From Nitrospiria bacterium (GTDB taxonomy: Bacteria; Nitrospirota; Nitrospiria; DASWJH01), in contig DASWJH010000062.1 in assembly GCA_036397255.1 (NCBI GenBank), positions 1-34,003 on the forward strand: a stretch of 34,003 nt of DNA, read 5' to 3'. The first letter of the stretch is position 1. Each line of letters begins with the position of its first letter. Position numbers and translations under genes: made by a program. The notes below the pieces were generated by a model. That model was not told the origin of the DNA and did not search any database. It worked only from the letters and a program-made list of their open reading frames with translations. Positions 1 through 7,611 of the stretch are shown here, in pieces.

Positions 1-14
1 CAAAATTACCTAGC

Positions 15-512
15 CTAAAATAGGCCGGCTGGAGCATGTCCGGAGGCGGCCATAAAAAAGAGCATTGGAATAGAGAGCATTGTGTTTGTCCTGGAGGCCA
101 AAAGGGCCACGCGACCTGCCTTTGCCTTTTCTTCAGGGGTGGCGGGCACCATTCCCAGAACCTTTTTTTGGTTCCTCCAGATGATGGCCCAGACATTAAC
201 AAACATGATGGTTCCCAACCAGGCACCCATCCCGATCACCGCATCCTCACCTTGGAGGAGAAAAGCGGAGCCGAGACGTCCCTGGGAACCAAGGAGGAAT
301 ACACCAAATAACCAGGTGGCTAACGCCGACCAACGAAACCATAAAAGAGCCCGGGGGACCAAATGTTTGAACGCCTCAGCCTTTCCATCGGCACTAACCG
401 CCTTTAGAAAAGGGACTTGAATAAAATTAAAATAGTAGAGAATTCCAATCCAAGTGATTCCTGAAAGAAAATGCCCCCATCGAAAAAAAAGATCCAGTGC
501 GGCTGCATTCAT
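15..512 (-). CDS. Urate-oxidase-N/PuuD-like four-helix membrane protein
   Basis: This 165-residue integral membrane protein has about four hydrophobic helices. The N-terminal helix carries the pattern RWGHFLSGITWIG followed by an aromatic-rich stretch, which resembles the membrane domain of the Urate_ox_N (PuuD-type) family. The family's long form has about eight helices and a C-terminal cytochrome c; this copy is short and has no CxxCH, so it is a stand-alone membrane domain. The His in the first helix could be a haem or metal ligand (inference). The start is supported by a GGAGG ribosome site just upstream of the ATG. It lies 56 bases behind a 29-residue membrane peptide and is probably co-transcribed with it. 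The substrate is unknown; urate chemistry should not be assumed. Confidence 0.75.
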   Translation of the reverse strand: MNAAALDLFFRWGHFLSGITWIGILYYFNFIQVPFLKAVSADGKAEAFKHLVPRALLWFRWSALATWLFGVFLLGSQGRLGSAFLLQGEDAVIGMGAWLGTIMFVNVWAIIWRNQKKVLGMVPATPEEKAKAGRVALLASRTNTMLSIPMLFFMAASGHAPAGLF

Positions 513-568
513 TGGTAACCTCCAAACGTTAAAATTAGTCTCACCTGATGAAAGGCTTTTTGCGTTTC

Positions 569-658
569 TTAGGCGAGCACTTTAACCACAAAAAATAAAA
601 TGAGCGTTAATACAAAACCTGATATGATGGTTCCACTTACGGAATCAAGGGGATTCAT
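569..658 (-). CDS. 29-residue single-helix membrane peptide (unlisted small ORF)
   Basis: A complete ATG-to-TAA frame encodes 29 residues: MNPLDSVSG, then one hydrophobic helix (TIISGFVLTLILFFVVKVLA). A strong AGGAGG ribosome site sits about seven bases upstream of the ATG. A consensus-like promoter lies about 90 bases further upstream on the same strand. The next gene downstream on this strand is the short PuuD-like membrane protein, which suggests a small accessory subunit of a membrane complex, in the way that tiny single-helix subunits accompany cytochrome complexes. That role is inferred from size and position only. I do not recognise a named family. Confidence 0.6.
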   Translation of the reverse strand: MNPLDSVSGTIISGFVLTLILFFVVKVLA

Positions 659-749
659 ATTTATTCCTCCTGGATTGATTTGCTTTCCTCATGCAATTCC
701 AACAATAAATTTTTCTAAGGGAATTATATATGTTAGATGGAGGGGGCAT

Positions 750-778
750 AGATTACACGGCTTTTTGCTCTATGTCAA
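750..778 (-). promoter_or_regulatory. Predicted sigma70-type promoter for the 29-aa/PuuD-like pair
   Basis: Reading the minus strand, TTGACA (773-778) is followed after 17 bases by TAATCT (750-755). This is a perfect -35 with optimal spacing and a fair -10. Transcription would begin near 743, giving a leader of about 85 bases before the small ORF. Confidence 0.55.
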
Positions 779-856
779 CAAAATAGTTGAGCTTTGGTGA
801 GAGAAGACACAGAGATTGATTGCGCTCACCTCTAATTTTCTATATGGTATTACAGC

Positions 857-2029
857 ATGGAAACACTTCGATTAAAGCGGAAGGAAGAGCATCGGATTTT
901 GATGGGGCATCCTTGGGTTTTTAGCAATGAAATTGATCAATTTCCCAAAGGAATTCCTCCAGGTTCATTTGTTGAAATTTGCCGTTTTGACGGATGTTTT
1001 ATCGGGCAAGGGTACTTTAACCCCCGTTCTTTGATTGCGGTCCGCCTTCTGACCCGTTCAAAAGAGTCGATGGACGATAAATTTTTTCGCCAAAGGATTC
1101 ATCAAGCGGCCCACCTTCGAAGCAAATTATTTCCAAGTGAAAATTGTTACAGGCTTATCTTCAGTGAAGCCGATGGTTTGCCCGGTTTAATCGTCGATCG
1201 GTATGGAAAGTTTCTGGTGATGCAAAATTTAACCGCGGGAATGGAAAATCTCTCCCAGGTCATTCTCCAAATATTAGAAGAGATCTTTGATCCCCAGGGG
1301 ATCGTTTTAAGAAATGATTCCCCCATTCGTGAATTGGAAGGGCTTCCCCTGGAGAAAAAAATTGTTTTTGGGAAGGTTGACGGTCCTATTCGGGTTATAC
1401 GCAATGGGATGACCTTTGAAACGGATCTTCTGGAGGGCCAGAAAACAGGGCTCTTTCTAGACCAATTTGAGAATTACCGGGTTTTAAAAGGTCTGGTTTC
1501 AGGGGCATCTGTTTTGGATGGATTTTGCTATGGAGGAGGGTGGGCGCTCTGGGCTGCCCGTTATGGTGCCTTATCGGTCATCGGAGTGGACGGATCGGAG
1601 GTGGCCATTCAATCCGCCTTGAGAAATGCTTCAATAAACAATTTAGAGTCGCAGTGCCGATTTATTCGGGCTGACGTTTTTGATTTTTTAAAGGAAAAGA
1701 AAAACCAAGTGTCTCATTTTGACTGCATCATTTTGGATCCCCCCGCTTTTGTCAAACGGAAAAATAAAATCATGGAAGGATTGAAAGGATATCGGGAATT
1801 GAATCGAAACGCCATGGCCCGCTTAAAATCCGGGGGGTTTTTAATCACCTCTTCCTGTTCCCACCATGTGAGTTTGGACTTATTTCAAGAAACCATACAA
1901 AAAGCGGCTAACCAGGCAAAAAAAAATCTTAGACTATTAGAAACGAGGGGACAATCCCGGGATCATCCCTCATTGCCTGCAGCTAAAGAAACCACCTATC
2001 TCAAATGCATGGTTTTCCAGGTCGATTAA
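857..2029 (+). CDS. rlmI: Class I SAM-dependent rRNA large-subunit methyltransferase, RlmI-like
   Basis: The protein has 390 residues; E. coli RlmI, which makes m5C1962 in 23S rRNA, has about 396. The N-terminal ~75 residues (RLKRKEEHRILMGHPWVFSNEI) match a PUA RNA-binding domain. A middle segment contains GLPGLIVDRYG. The C-terminal Rossmann domain has VLDGFCYGGGWALWAAR as SAM motif I, VIGVDGSEVAI as motif II, and ILDPPAFVK as the catalytic motif IV. A later SSCSHHV segment contains the Cys expected in m5C methyltransferases. It acts on ribosomal RNA in the cytoplasm. The exact target base is inferred from the family. No strong ribosome site precedes the ATG. The gene reads toward the atp cluster but has its own intergenic gap of 114 bases before atpZ. 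Confidence 0.88.
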   Translation: METLRLKRKEEHRILMGHPWVFSNEIDQFPKGIPPGSFVEICRFDGCFIGQGYFNPRSLIAVRLLTRSKESMDDKFFRQRIHQAAHLRSKLFPSENCYRLIFSEADGLPGLIVDRYGKFLVMQNLTAGMENLSQVILQILEEIFDPQGIVLRNDSPIRELEGLPLEKKIVFGKVDGPIRVIRNGMTFETDLLEGQKTGLFLDQFENYRVLKGLVSGASVLDGFCYGGGWALWAARYGALSVIGVDGSEVAIQSALRNASINNLESQCRFIRADVFDFLKEKKNQVSHFDCIILDPPAFVKRKNKIMEGLKGYRELNRNAMARLKSGGFLITSSCSHHVSLDLFQETIQKAANQAKKNLRLLETRGQSRDHPSLPAAKETTYLKCMVFQVD

Positions 2030-2061
2030 TTTCAAGAATAAACAAAAATTCAAAATTTTCC

Positions 2062-2091
2062 TTGACTTGGAGCTTTCCTATTCCGTACATT
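2062..2091 (+). promoter_or_regulatory. Predicted promoter of the atpZBEF cluster
   Basis: TTGACT (2062-2067) and TACATT (2086-2091) are separated by 18 bases, about 50 bases upstream of atpZ. The -10 region continues as TACATTAAA, the same string that occurs at the predicted promoter of the SagB-like gene near 14726. Confidence 0.5.
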
Positions 2092-2143
2092 AAATCTTTT
2101 ATCATGTCCCTGATAATCTGAGGAAAAGCAAACGGCGGGGGCA

Positions 2144-2362
2144 ATGAAATCCGAGCAGGATGAATTCAGAAAGGGCTTGAGTTTTGCCAGCCGAATTGGC
2201 GCGGAATTGGTGGCGTCTACGGCTGTGGGAGGGGGGTTAGGTTACTTTTTGGACCGTTTTTTAAATACGTCCCCCTGGATCATGGTGGCCGGTTTGTTGT
2301 TGGGAGGCGTAGCCGGCATGCTAAGTGTTTATCGTTTTGTCAACCGGGATCAAACAAAATAA
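2144..2362 (+). CDS. atpZ: AtpZ/AtpI-family ATP synthase accessory protein
   Basis: This 72-residue protein has two hydrophobic helices joined by a short polar turn: a glycine-rich first helix (IGAELVASTAVGGGLGYFLD) and a second one (WIMVAGLLLGGVAGMLSVYRF). This fits the small AtpZ/AtpI family that precedes F0 genes and has been linked to c-ring assembly or cation supply. Its stop overlaps the atpB start in a TAATG junction, so translation of the two is probably coupled. First gene of the atpZ-atpB-atpE-atpF unit. Confidence 0.85.
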   Translation: MKSEQDEFRKGLSFASRIGAELVASTAVGGGLGYFLDRFLNTSPWIMVAGLLLGGVAGMLSVYRFVNRDQTK

Positions 2363-3093
2363 TGGAATTGGAAAACCCCCTTCATCATTTTGAACTTCAT
2401 AACTTCATTTCTCTCTCCTTATTTGGATTGGATATTTCTATCAACAAAGCCGTCATTATGATGTGGCTGGCCATTGGGCTCATTTTCTTGTTTTTCCGAA
2501 TAGCCGGGGCGAAAAAAGCGTTGGTTCCCAGTAAAATTCAAAGTATTGCAGAAATTTCAGTGGATTTTCTCCGAGGCATTACCAGCGAGTATATGGGGGA
2601 GGAAGGAAAAAAATATCTTCCCTTTATTGCGTCCCTTTTCTTTTTCATATTGTTTTGTAACCTCCTGGGGTTAATTCCAGGGTCCTATACCGTGACCAGC
2701 CAGGTGATCGTGACAGGGGCCTTTGCTTTTGTGGTCTATTTGATCAGCCTCGTGGTAGGGTTTTCAATACACGGTTTAGGGTTTTTAAAAATTCTGGTTC
2801 CATCCGGAACGCCGCTTTGGCTCCTACCCCTAATGATCCCTATTGAAGTCATTAGTCAATTGGCAAGACCGGTTACCCTTGCATTGAGACTTTTTGCCAA
2901 TATGACTGCGGGGCATACAGTTCTGGCGGTTTTGTTTGGATTGACGGTTGTTTTGAATTTCTATTTAGGTTGGCTTCCTTTTACGTTTAGCGTTTTAGTT
3001 TATATTTTGGAATTGTTTATTGCTTTTATTCAAGCCTATATTTTTTCTGTTTTGGCCTGTGTGTATATTGGTGATGCCATCAAGTTACATTAA
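2362..3093 (+). CDS. atpB: F-type ATP synthase F0 subunit a
   Basis: A 243-residue polytopic membrane protein forming the stator half-channels that pass protons to the c-ring. The hallmark segment SQLARPVTLALRLFANMTAGH is present near residues 165-185, and Arg176 is the essential stator arginine. A further conserved C-terminal segment (ELFIAFIQAYIFSVLACVYIGDAI) contains the family Gln. Length is normal for the family. It overlaps atpZ by one base and is followed by a 116-base gap with two small hairpins before atpE. Confidence 0.96.
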   Translation: MELENPLHHFELHNFISLSLFGLDISINKAVIMMWLAIGLIFLFFRIAGAKKALVPSKIQSIAEISVDFLRGITSEYMGEEGKKYLPFIASLFFFILFCNLLGLIPGSYTVTSQVIVTGAFAFVVYLISLVVGFSIHGLGFLKILVPSGTPLWLLPLMIPIEVISQLARPVTLALRLFANMTAGHTVLAVLFGLTVVLNFYLGWLPFTFSVLVYILELFIAFIQAYIFSVLACVYIGDAIKLH

Positions 3094-3136
3094 TTGACAA
3101 TAACTATTGGGAATGAGGAGTTTTATTCAAGTGATT

Positions 3137-3174
3137 CGCATGGGGATTTCCATGCGGCACATGCAACATTGCAT
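3137..3174 (+). other. Two adjacent hairpins in the atpB-atpE gap
   Basis: CGCATGG (3137-3143) pairs with CCATGCG (3150-3156) around a six-base loop. ATGCA (3161-3165) pairs with TGCAT (3170-3174) around a four-base loop. They stand about 35 bases before the atpE start, which has a strong GAGGAGG ribosome site. They could stabilise or separate the transcript so that the c subunit, needed in many copies, is made in excess. This is an inference; there is no U-tract, so a terminator is unlikely. Confidence 0.45.
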
Positions 3175-3209
3175 TTTAACCTGATTAAAGCCAGAGGAGG
3201 TTTTAAATT

Positions 3210-3437
3210 ATGGAAGCATCAGCCGCAGCGCTTTTGGGGATGGGTTTGGCAGCCGCCGGGTTTGGAGGGGCGGGAATTGGCATCGGATATATTTTTGGAA
3301 AGATGATCGAGGCCGTTGCACGTCAGCCTGAAGCGGAAGCCAAAACCGGGAAATATATGTGGATCGGTTTTGCTTTGGTGGAAGCGATTGCCCTTTACGG
3401 TCTGGTCGTTGCTTTTATTATTTTCGGGAAAGCTTAA
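3210..3437 (+). CDS. atpE: F-type ATP synthase F0 subunit c
   Basis: A 75-residue hairpin of two helices that oligomerises into the proton-driven rotor ring. The first helix is glycine-rich (GAGIGIGYIFG), the polar loop is ARQPE (37-41), and the ion-binding carboxylate is Glu58 in ALVEAIALYG. The residues that form a sodium site in Na+-dependent c subunits (a Gln in helix 1 and Ser/Thr after the Glu) are not visible, so a proton-coupled ring is favoured. A strong GAGGAGG site precedes the ATG. A longer frame starting at 3094 overlaps it but has no protein-like character. Confidence 0.96.
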   Translation: MEASAAALLGMGLAAAGFGGAGIGIGYIFGKMIEAVARQPEAEAKTGKYMWIGFALVEAIALYGLVVAFIIFGKA

Positions 3438-3480
3438 GAATTTTTCAGAACCGCTAATCCACTTTTTTCGAGGTTGAACC

Positions 3481-3996
3481 ATGCCACAATTTGATACCCA
3501 TTTTCTTTCCCCGTTGATTTTTTGGTCTCTGGTGTCCTTTGGGATTTTATTAATCCTGTTGTATAAGTACGGGTTACCCACCATTGTCCAAACCTTGGAA
3601 CTCCGGGAACGAACCATTCGGGAGAGTTTAGAAGAAGCGGAGAGGCTTCGAAAAGAAGCCCAAAACCAACTGGGCCAATACCAAGGCCAGCTTAGGGAGG
3701 CTCACCAGGAAGCCGAAGCGATTTTGGAGGCCGGTCGAAAGGAAAGCCAGCGGATTTCCGAGGAAAACGAACGGCGTGTTCGCCAGGAAACGGATCGAAT
3801 GATTGCTGAAGCACGACGAGAGATTGATCGTGAGAAATTAGAAGCCAGTCGGCAAATTCGGGAAGAGACCGCACAGCTCATTCTTTTGGCGGCTGAAAGG
3901 GTTTTGCAACGCAGCCTGACCGAGGCAGATCATGGACGATTGGTTGATCAAGCCCTTGAAGAATTGGCAGAACGTTATCCAAAGGGTGAGGGTTAA
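3481..3996 (+). CDS. atpF: F-type ATP synthase F0 subunit b
   Basis: A 171-residue peripheral stalk subunit: one N-terminal membrane helix (about residues 10-30, LIFWSLVSFGILLILLYKYG) followed by a long charged coiled coil rich in Glu, Arg and Gln (about 40-150). GAGG precedes the ATG. It ends the cluster: the next gene is on the opposite strand, and atpH, atpA, atpG, atpD and atpC do not follow. The F1 part must therefore be encoded elsewhere in the genome, as in lineages with split F0 and F1 operons. Confidence 0.94.
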   Translation: MPQFDTHFLSPLIFWSLVSFGILLILLYKYGLPTIVQTLELRERTIRESLEEAERLRKEAQNQLGQYQGQLREAHQEAEAILEAGRKESQRISEENERRVRQETDRMIAEARREIDREKLEASRQIREETAQLILLAAERVLQRSLTEADHGRLVDQALEELAERYPKGEG

Positions 3997-4053
3997 TCTC
4001 AAAAAGGTTTTTCGGGAAAAAAGATTCCAGTATTTTCTTCTACACCTATCCTG

Positions 4054-4449
4054 TTACGAGCGGCACCCCCTTCCTAAAAATGAACCAGACAAAAACCCCT
4101 CGCCATTGAGTTCATCAAGCGGTGAAAAATTCTTTTCGTTTTCCTCTTTCTGGGTTTGACACTTTATACAGAGGGTACTGATGGGCCGTAACTTCAATCT
4201 GCGAAATTCGATTTCTCCCTGGCAGGACTCACAGATGTTGATTTTTCCCTCTTGCAAACGCTTGAATGCGGTTTCCATTTTTAAAAAGTAACTTTTCTCG
4301 TGATCGTTGAGTTTTTTCAGGAGGTTTTGGTCGGAATTTCCCTTTTCTCCAATGCGTTCCTTCACTTCTGAAAAAAATGCTTCTCGCTGTTTTTCCAGGA
4401 GTTTTTGAATTTCAGTTTGAGATTCGTTCGCCTTTAGTTTTTTCCCCAT
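4054..4449 (-). CDS. DksA/TraR-family C4 zinc-finger protein
   Basis: A 131-residue protein with an N-terminal helical region (about 1-70) and a four-Cys zinc finger: Cys73-x2-Cys76 and Cys94-x2-Cys97 with ICESC and LCIKC. The layout, with the conserved ERIGEKG-like segment and the helix before the finger, fits the DksA/TraR family, which binds the RNA polymerase secondary channel and tunes transcription, often with ppGpp. The acidic Asp pair at the coiled-coil tip of true DksA is not obvious, so this may be a DksA-like paralogue rather than DksA itself. A clear GGAGG ribosome site lies six bases before the ATG. Its C-terminal 30 residues are an extra tail without recognised motifs. Confidence 0.85.
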   Translation of the reverse strand: MGKKLKANESQTEIQKLLEKQREAFFSEVKERIGEKGNSDQNLLKKLNDHEKSYFLKMETAFKRLQEGKINICESCQGEIEFRRLKLRPISTLCIKCQTQKEENEKNFSPLDELNGEGFLSGSFLGRGCRS

Positions 4450-4768
4450 GTGAAGCCTCCAATTTTAGCAAGAGGTTAAACCGTGATCATTTTTAGGGTT
4501 TTCTTGAAGATAGGGAAATCTGCAATTCTTATACCTCAACGTAAGGGCGTTTTTCGGCGTGTTAAATTATGGGGGGAAAAAAGAGAAAATTGCTTTGTTT
4601 TTTATGAATTATTTGGTTTTTTGGGTTTTGGTTTTCTAAGGTATTGTCTTTAATTGGTACTAAACCCTTTTGGGGGGGTGGGATGTTTCCCCCTTCCATT
4701 TTAAGAGAAAAATGGTTCCATTTTTATGTTCCCTGGTTCCAATAAACCCTTAGAGTCAGACAGGAATA
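4450..4768. other. 319-base intergenic stretch with an AT-rich palindrome
   Basis: No coding frame is convincing here. It contains AAAAATGG (4708-4715) and CCATTTTT (4718-4725), an 8-bp inverted repeat with a two-base centre. Because the arms are A-rich then T-rich, this could serve as a terminator for the minus-strand gene ending at 4769. AAACCCTT near 4745 and AAGGGTTT near 4775 form a second possible stem around that gene's stop codon. Upstream elements for the DksA-like gene must also lie here, but I see no clear consensus promoter. Confidence 0.35.
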
Positions 4769-5404
4769 TCAGAAAGGGTTTAAATGAAGGTAGTCTTTTG
4801 GGGGCTTAAGGAAGGAAAGTTTAATTTCTTCTTCCCGAATATTGATAAAATCAATAATGGTTGTGGTCCCATCTCTTTGAGTATCTGCGATCCGAACCGG
4901 AAGCCCTCCCAACCCAGGGGCTTCCCATACAAAGGAATAGTGGAGGGCAGAACTTTCCGTTCCCTCTTTTTTCCCAATGAGATATAGGGTTGCAGAGTGA
5001 CCGTTGAGGGAGGTTTCCTTTATTTTTATTTTTTGAACCTGAAGAGGAGAAGAATTTTCAGGTGGTAGGATTCCCTGCTGGTAGGCCCGTGAAAATTCTT
5101 TTTGGTCCATCCTAGTAGAAAAGTAAATTTGGTCTTTTGGGAAGACCCTGTAGGAAATTAGTTTATCATAATCAAAAATATGAAATTCCTCTCCCTGGGG
5201 AAGAGGTTCAAAACGGACGGATTTGTTTACCCTTGTGATTTTGGCTTGGCTCTCGTTTTTGCCGCCGTTTGATAGGTAGGTGGTTATTTTAAAATTCATC
5301 ACTGTGGCGATTGGGTCTTGGGTTTGGCTGAGAGAAAGCGGGAAAAAAAATAGGAAGGGAGTCAGATGAATAAAAAAAATGAGGGTTTTAATTTTTCCCC
5401 TCAT
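4769..5404 (-). CDS. Secreted DUF4412-like protein
   Basis: A 211-residue protein with an N-terminal signal peptide (basic MRGKIK, hydrophobic core to about residue 24). The mature part is beta-rich: repeated strands such as FKITTYLSNGG, VRFEPLPQGEEFHIFDYDKLISYRVFP and LYLIGKK. These resemble DUF4412/LolA-fold periplasmic proteins in which a bound or carried substrate is described by 'moisture-of-beta' half-barrels; the match is by pattern only. The start overlaps the end of larE by 17 bases, so the two are translationally linked. No partner in the window suggests a function. Confidence 0.6.
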   Translation of the reverse strand: MRGKIKTLIFFIHLTPFLFFFPLSLSQTQDPIATVMNFKITTYLSNGGKNESQAKITRVNKSVRFEPLPQGEEFHIFDYDKLISYRVFPKDQIYFSTRMDQKEFSRAYQQGILPPENSSPLQVQKIKIKETSLNGHSATLYLIGKKEGTESSALHYSFVWEAPGLGGLPVRIADTQRDGTTTIIDFINIREEEIKLSFLKPPKDYLHLNPF

Positions 5405-6194
5405 TCAAGCTTCCTTTTCGATAACCTTCCAAATCCAAAGTGATATAGGTAAAGCCCAGTTTTTTTAACCCATGGACAATTTGAAGGCGGAGAAGAGGGT
5501 TTTCCCAACGGGGCATTTCACCCTCACTGACTTCTATTCTAACCATATCTCCGTGGTACCGGACACGAAATTCCTTAAACCCTTCCCCCCGTATGATATC
5601 TTCGGCTTTTTCAATTTGGTTTAAGCGTCCCTGGGTCACCGTCACACCATAAGGAATTCGGGAAGCCAGACAGGCATCAGCCGGTTTGTTCCAGTTAGGA
5701 AGAGATAGCCACTGGCTTAAATCCCTAACCTGGGCCTTGTTGAGTTGAGCCTCCAATAAGGGCGATCGTATTTCCAATTCCTTTGCTGCCCGGAGCCCGG
5801 GGCGGAAGTCCCCCAGGTCGTCTAAATGGGTCCCGTTTACAATGTGGGAAAAACCGTTTCTTTTTGCAAATAGGCTAAGGTTTTCATAAAGGTCGTGTTT
5901 GCAATGATAGCACCGAGTTTTGTCATTTTGGGTATAGGAAGGGTTTTGAAGCTGTTTGCTTTTGACCCAAAAATGAGTCGCCCCAATGGATTTTGCAATG
6001 CTGACCGCGCCTTCAAATTCAGACCTGGCCAAGGAAGGGGAGATGGCAGTTGCACCCCCTGCTTTGGGGCCGATGGTATCGTGAGCAACCTTTAAAACCA
6101 GGGTGCTATCTATTCCACCAGAATAGGCCACCAGAACGGAACCCATTTCAGCGATGATTTTTTGAAGGTTAGAATAATCTTTGTTTAAACTCAT
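5388..6194 (-). CDS. larE: LarE-type ATP-dependent sacrificial sulfur transferase
   Basis: A 268-residue cytoplasmic protein of the PP-loop superfamily. SGGIDS (25-30) is the ATP pyrophosphatase loop. PADACLASRIPYG places the family sulfur-donor cysteine at Cys175. Two further cysteines, Cys95 and Cys98 in CYHC, make a three-Cys set like that of LarE homologues proposed to hold an iron-sulfur cluster, rather than the single-Cys form known from Lactobacillus plantarum. LarE adds sulfur to the pyridinium dicarboxylate precursor of the nickel-pincer nucleotide. Neither larB, larC nor larA is in the window, so the cofactor pathway must be completed elsewhere, or this enzyme serves another sulfur transfer. 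It overlaps the DUF4412-like gene downstream. Confidence 0.88.
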   Translation of the reverse strand: MSLNKDYSNLQKIIAEMGSVLVAYSGGIDSTLVLKVAHDTIGPKAGGATAISPSLARSEFEGAVSIAKSIGATHFWVKSKQLQNPSYTQNDKTRCYHCKHDLYENLSLFAKRNGFSHIVNGTHLDDLGDFRPGLRAAKELEIRSPLLEAQLNKAQVRDLSQWLSLPNWNKPADACLASRIPYGVTVTQGRLNQIEKAEDIIRGEGFKEFRVRYHGDMVRIEVSEGEMPRWENPLLRLQIVHGLKKLGFTYITLDLEGYRKGSLNEGKN

Positions 6195-6218
6195 ATATTT
6201 TAAACCTTACTCACAGGT

Positions 6219-7586
6219 TCAGTTTTTTCCTAATCCAGGGGAAAGAATTGACGCTTCGGCTTTATTGGCAACTGCAACCAAAAGGTATCGGTCAGCCTGG
6301 AGGTATTTTTGAGCCACTTGAAGAACATCTTCTTTTGAAATGGATGCAATGATCTTAGGAAAACGATCCAGATAGTCCAACCCAAGTCCGTATAATTCTA
6401 TAGAGGTTAAAAAATTTGAAAGTTTGGAGCTGGTATCCAGGCGAAGGGGGAAACTACCCATTAAAAAGGCCCGACTTTCCTTGAGCTCGCGATCCGTAAC
6501 CGGTTCGGTCTGGATTCTCTGGATTTCGCTCAAAACCTGTTGGATGGCTTGATTGGCAGAACTATTTTTAGTTTGAAGGACCACTAAGAACGTCCCCACA
6601 TCCAAATAAGATTGAAACCGGCTTGAAATATGGTAAGCAAGTCCTTGATTGTCCCGAACCTCCGTCATCAGCCTTGAGGAAAAACCTCCCCCACCCAGGA
6701 TATAGTTCATCACCAAAAGGGCATGATAGTCGGGGTGGTTTTTTGGAACCCCTAAATGGCCCAGAACAATATTGGATTGGGTAACGGCTTGATCAATGAT
6801 CCGCATCTTTTTTTCGTGTAAGGGAGTAGGGGGTAAAATTGCCGGGGGTTTTATCGGCCCTTTTTCCCAATTCTCGAAATATTTTCGAACCAAACCCCTG
6901 GCCTCTGATTCGGTTAGGTCTCCTACGATTGCAATCATTGAATTATTTGGCCGGTAGTAAGATTGATGAAACTGAATGACATCTTTTCGTTTGATCCTGG
7001 AAAGGGTTTTTTCAAGACCTATGACCGGGTATTGAAAGGGATGGTTTGAAAAAATAATTTCATTGAAGGCCTTCCGGGCAACTAAACCCGGGTTTTCTTT
7101 TTCCCCAAGGATTTCTCCTAAAACCTCCCTTTTCTTTCGGTCCAATTCTTTTTGTGAAAAAGCAGGATTCCGGATGATATCGGAGAGGATATCAAACCCG
7201 GTTTCAACATCCTTTCTCAATACCTTTAAAAATGCAGAAGAGGAATCGGAGTGGGCCTCCACGGTTAGTTTTCCTCCGATAAAATCAATGGCATCAGAAA
7301 TTTCTGTGGCCTGACGGGTTTGGGTTCCGCTTTGCAACAATGAAGCTGTTAAATGAGCAAGTCCCGCCTTGTCCGGGGAATCAAACCGGGATCCCGCCTT
7401 AATCGTCATCTGGGCGGTTACAATGGGAATGGAATGGGATTCCACAAGTAAAAGGACCATGCCATTGGGCAAAAGAATCCGTTTTGGGATAATTTCCGTT
7501 GCCTGAGAGGGGATTGCAAAGAATAAAAGGAGTTGGAAAATGAGAATGATTTGAATTGGGTGTCGCGAGGTTTCCCTTAATTTCAT
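6219..7586 (-). CDS. M16-family peptidase homologue lacking the zinc motif (inactive partner)
   Basis: A 455-residue exported protein with a signal peptide (hydrophobic core about 12-28, ending PSQA). The overall fold pattern of M16B peptidases is clear: NGMVLLLVES, the segment AGLAHLTASLLQSGT, SNHPFQYPVIG, YRPNNSMIAIVGDL and LGGGGFSSRLMTEVRDNQGLAY. At the active-site position, HLTEH of the neighbour is replaced by HLTAS (78-82), so the zinc-binding and catalytic residues are missing. In this family such copies pair with an active subunit, as in mitochondrial processing peptidase. The active partner is the gene 25 bases upstream. Confidence 0.9.
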   Translation of the reverse strand: MKLRETSRHPIQIILIFQLLLFFAIPSQATEIIPKRILLPNGMVLLLVESHSIPIVTAQMTIKAGSRFDSPDKAGLAHLTASLLQSGTQTRQATEISDAIDFIGGKLTVEAHSDSSSAFLKVLRKDVETGFDILSDIIRNPAFSQKELDRKKREVLGEILGEKENPGLVARKAFNEIIFSNHPFQYPVIGLEKTLSRIKRKDVIQFHQSYYRPNNSMIAIVGDLTESEARGLVRKYFENWEKGPIKPPAILPPTPLHEKKMRIIDQAVTQSNIVLGHLGVPKNHPDYHALLVMNYILGGGGFSSRLMTEVRDNQGLAYHISSRFQSYLDVGTFLVVLQTKNSSANQAIQQVLSEIQRIQTEPVTDRELKESRAFLMGSFPLRLDTSSKLSNFLTSIELYGLGLDYLDRFPKIIASISKEDVLQVAQKYLQADRYLLVAVANKAEASILSPGLGKN

Positions 7587-7611
7587 TTTATTTTCATGAA
7601 CCGTTCTTTAA

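Noticed and set aside
3094-3306. 70-residue frame between atpB and atpE
   Set aside because: It overlaps atpE in another frame, has no ribosome site, and the composition is not protein-like; the region is better explained by hairpins and the atpE leader.
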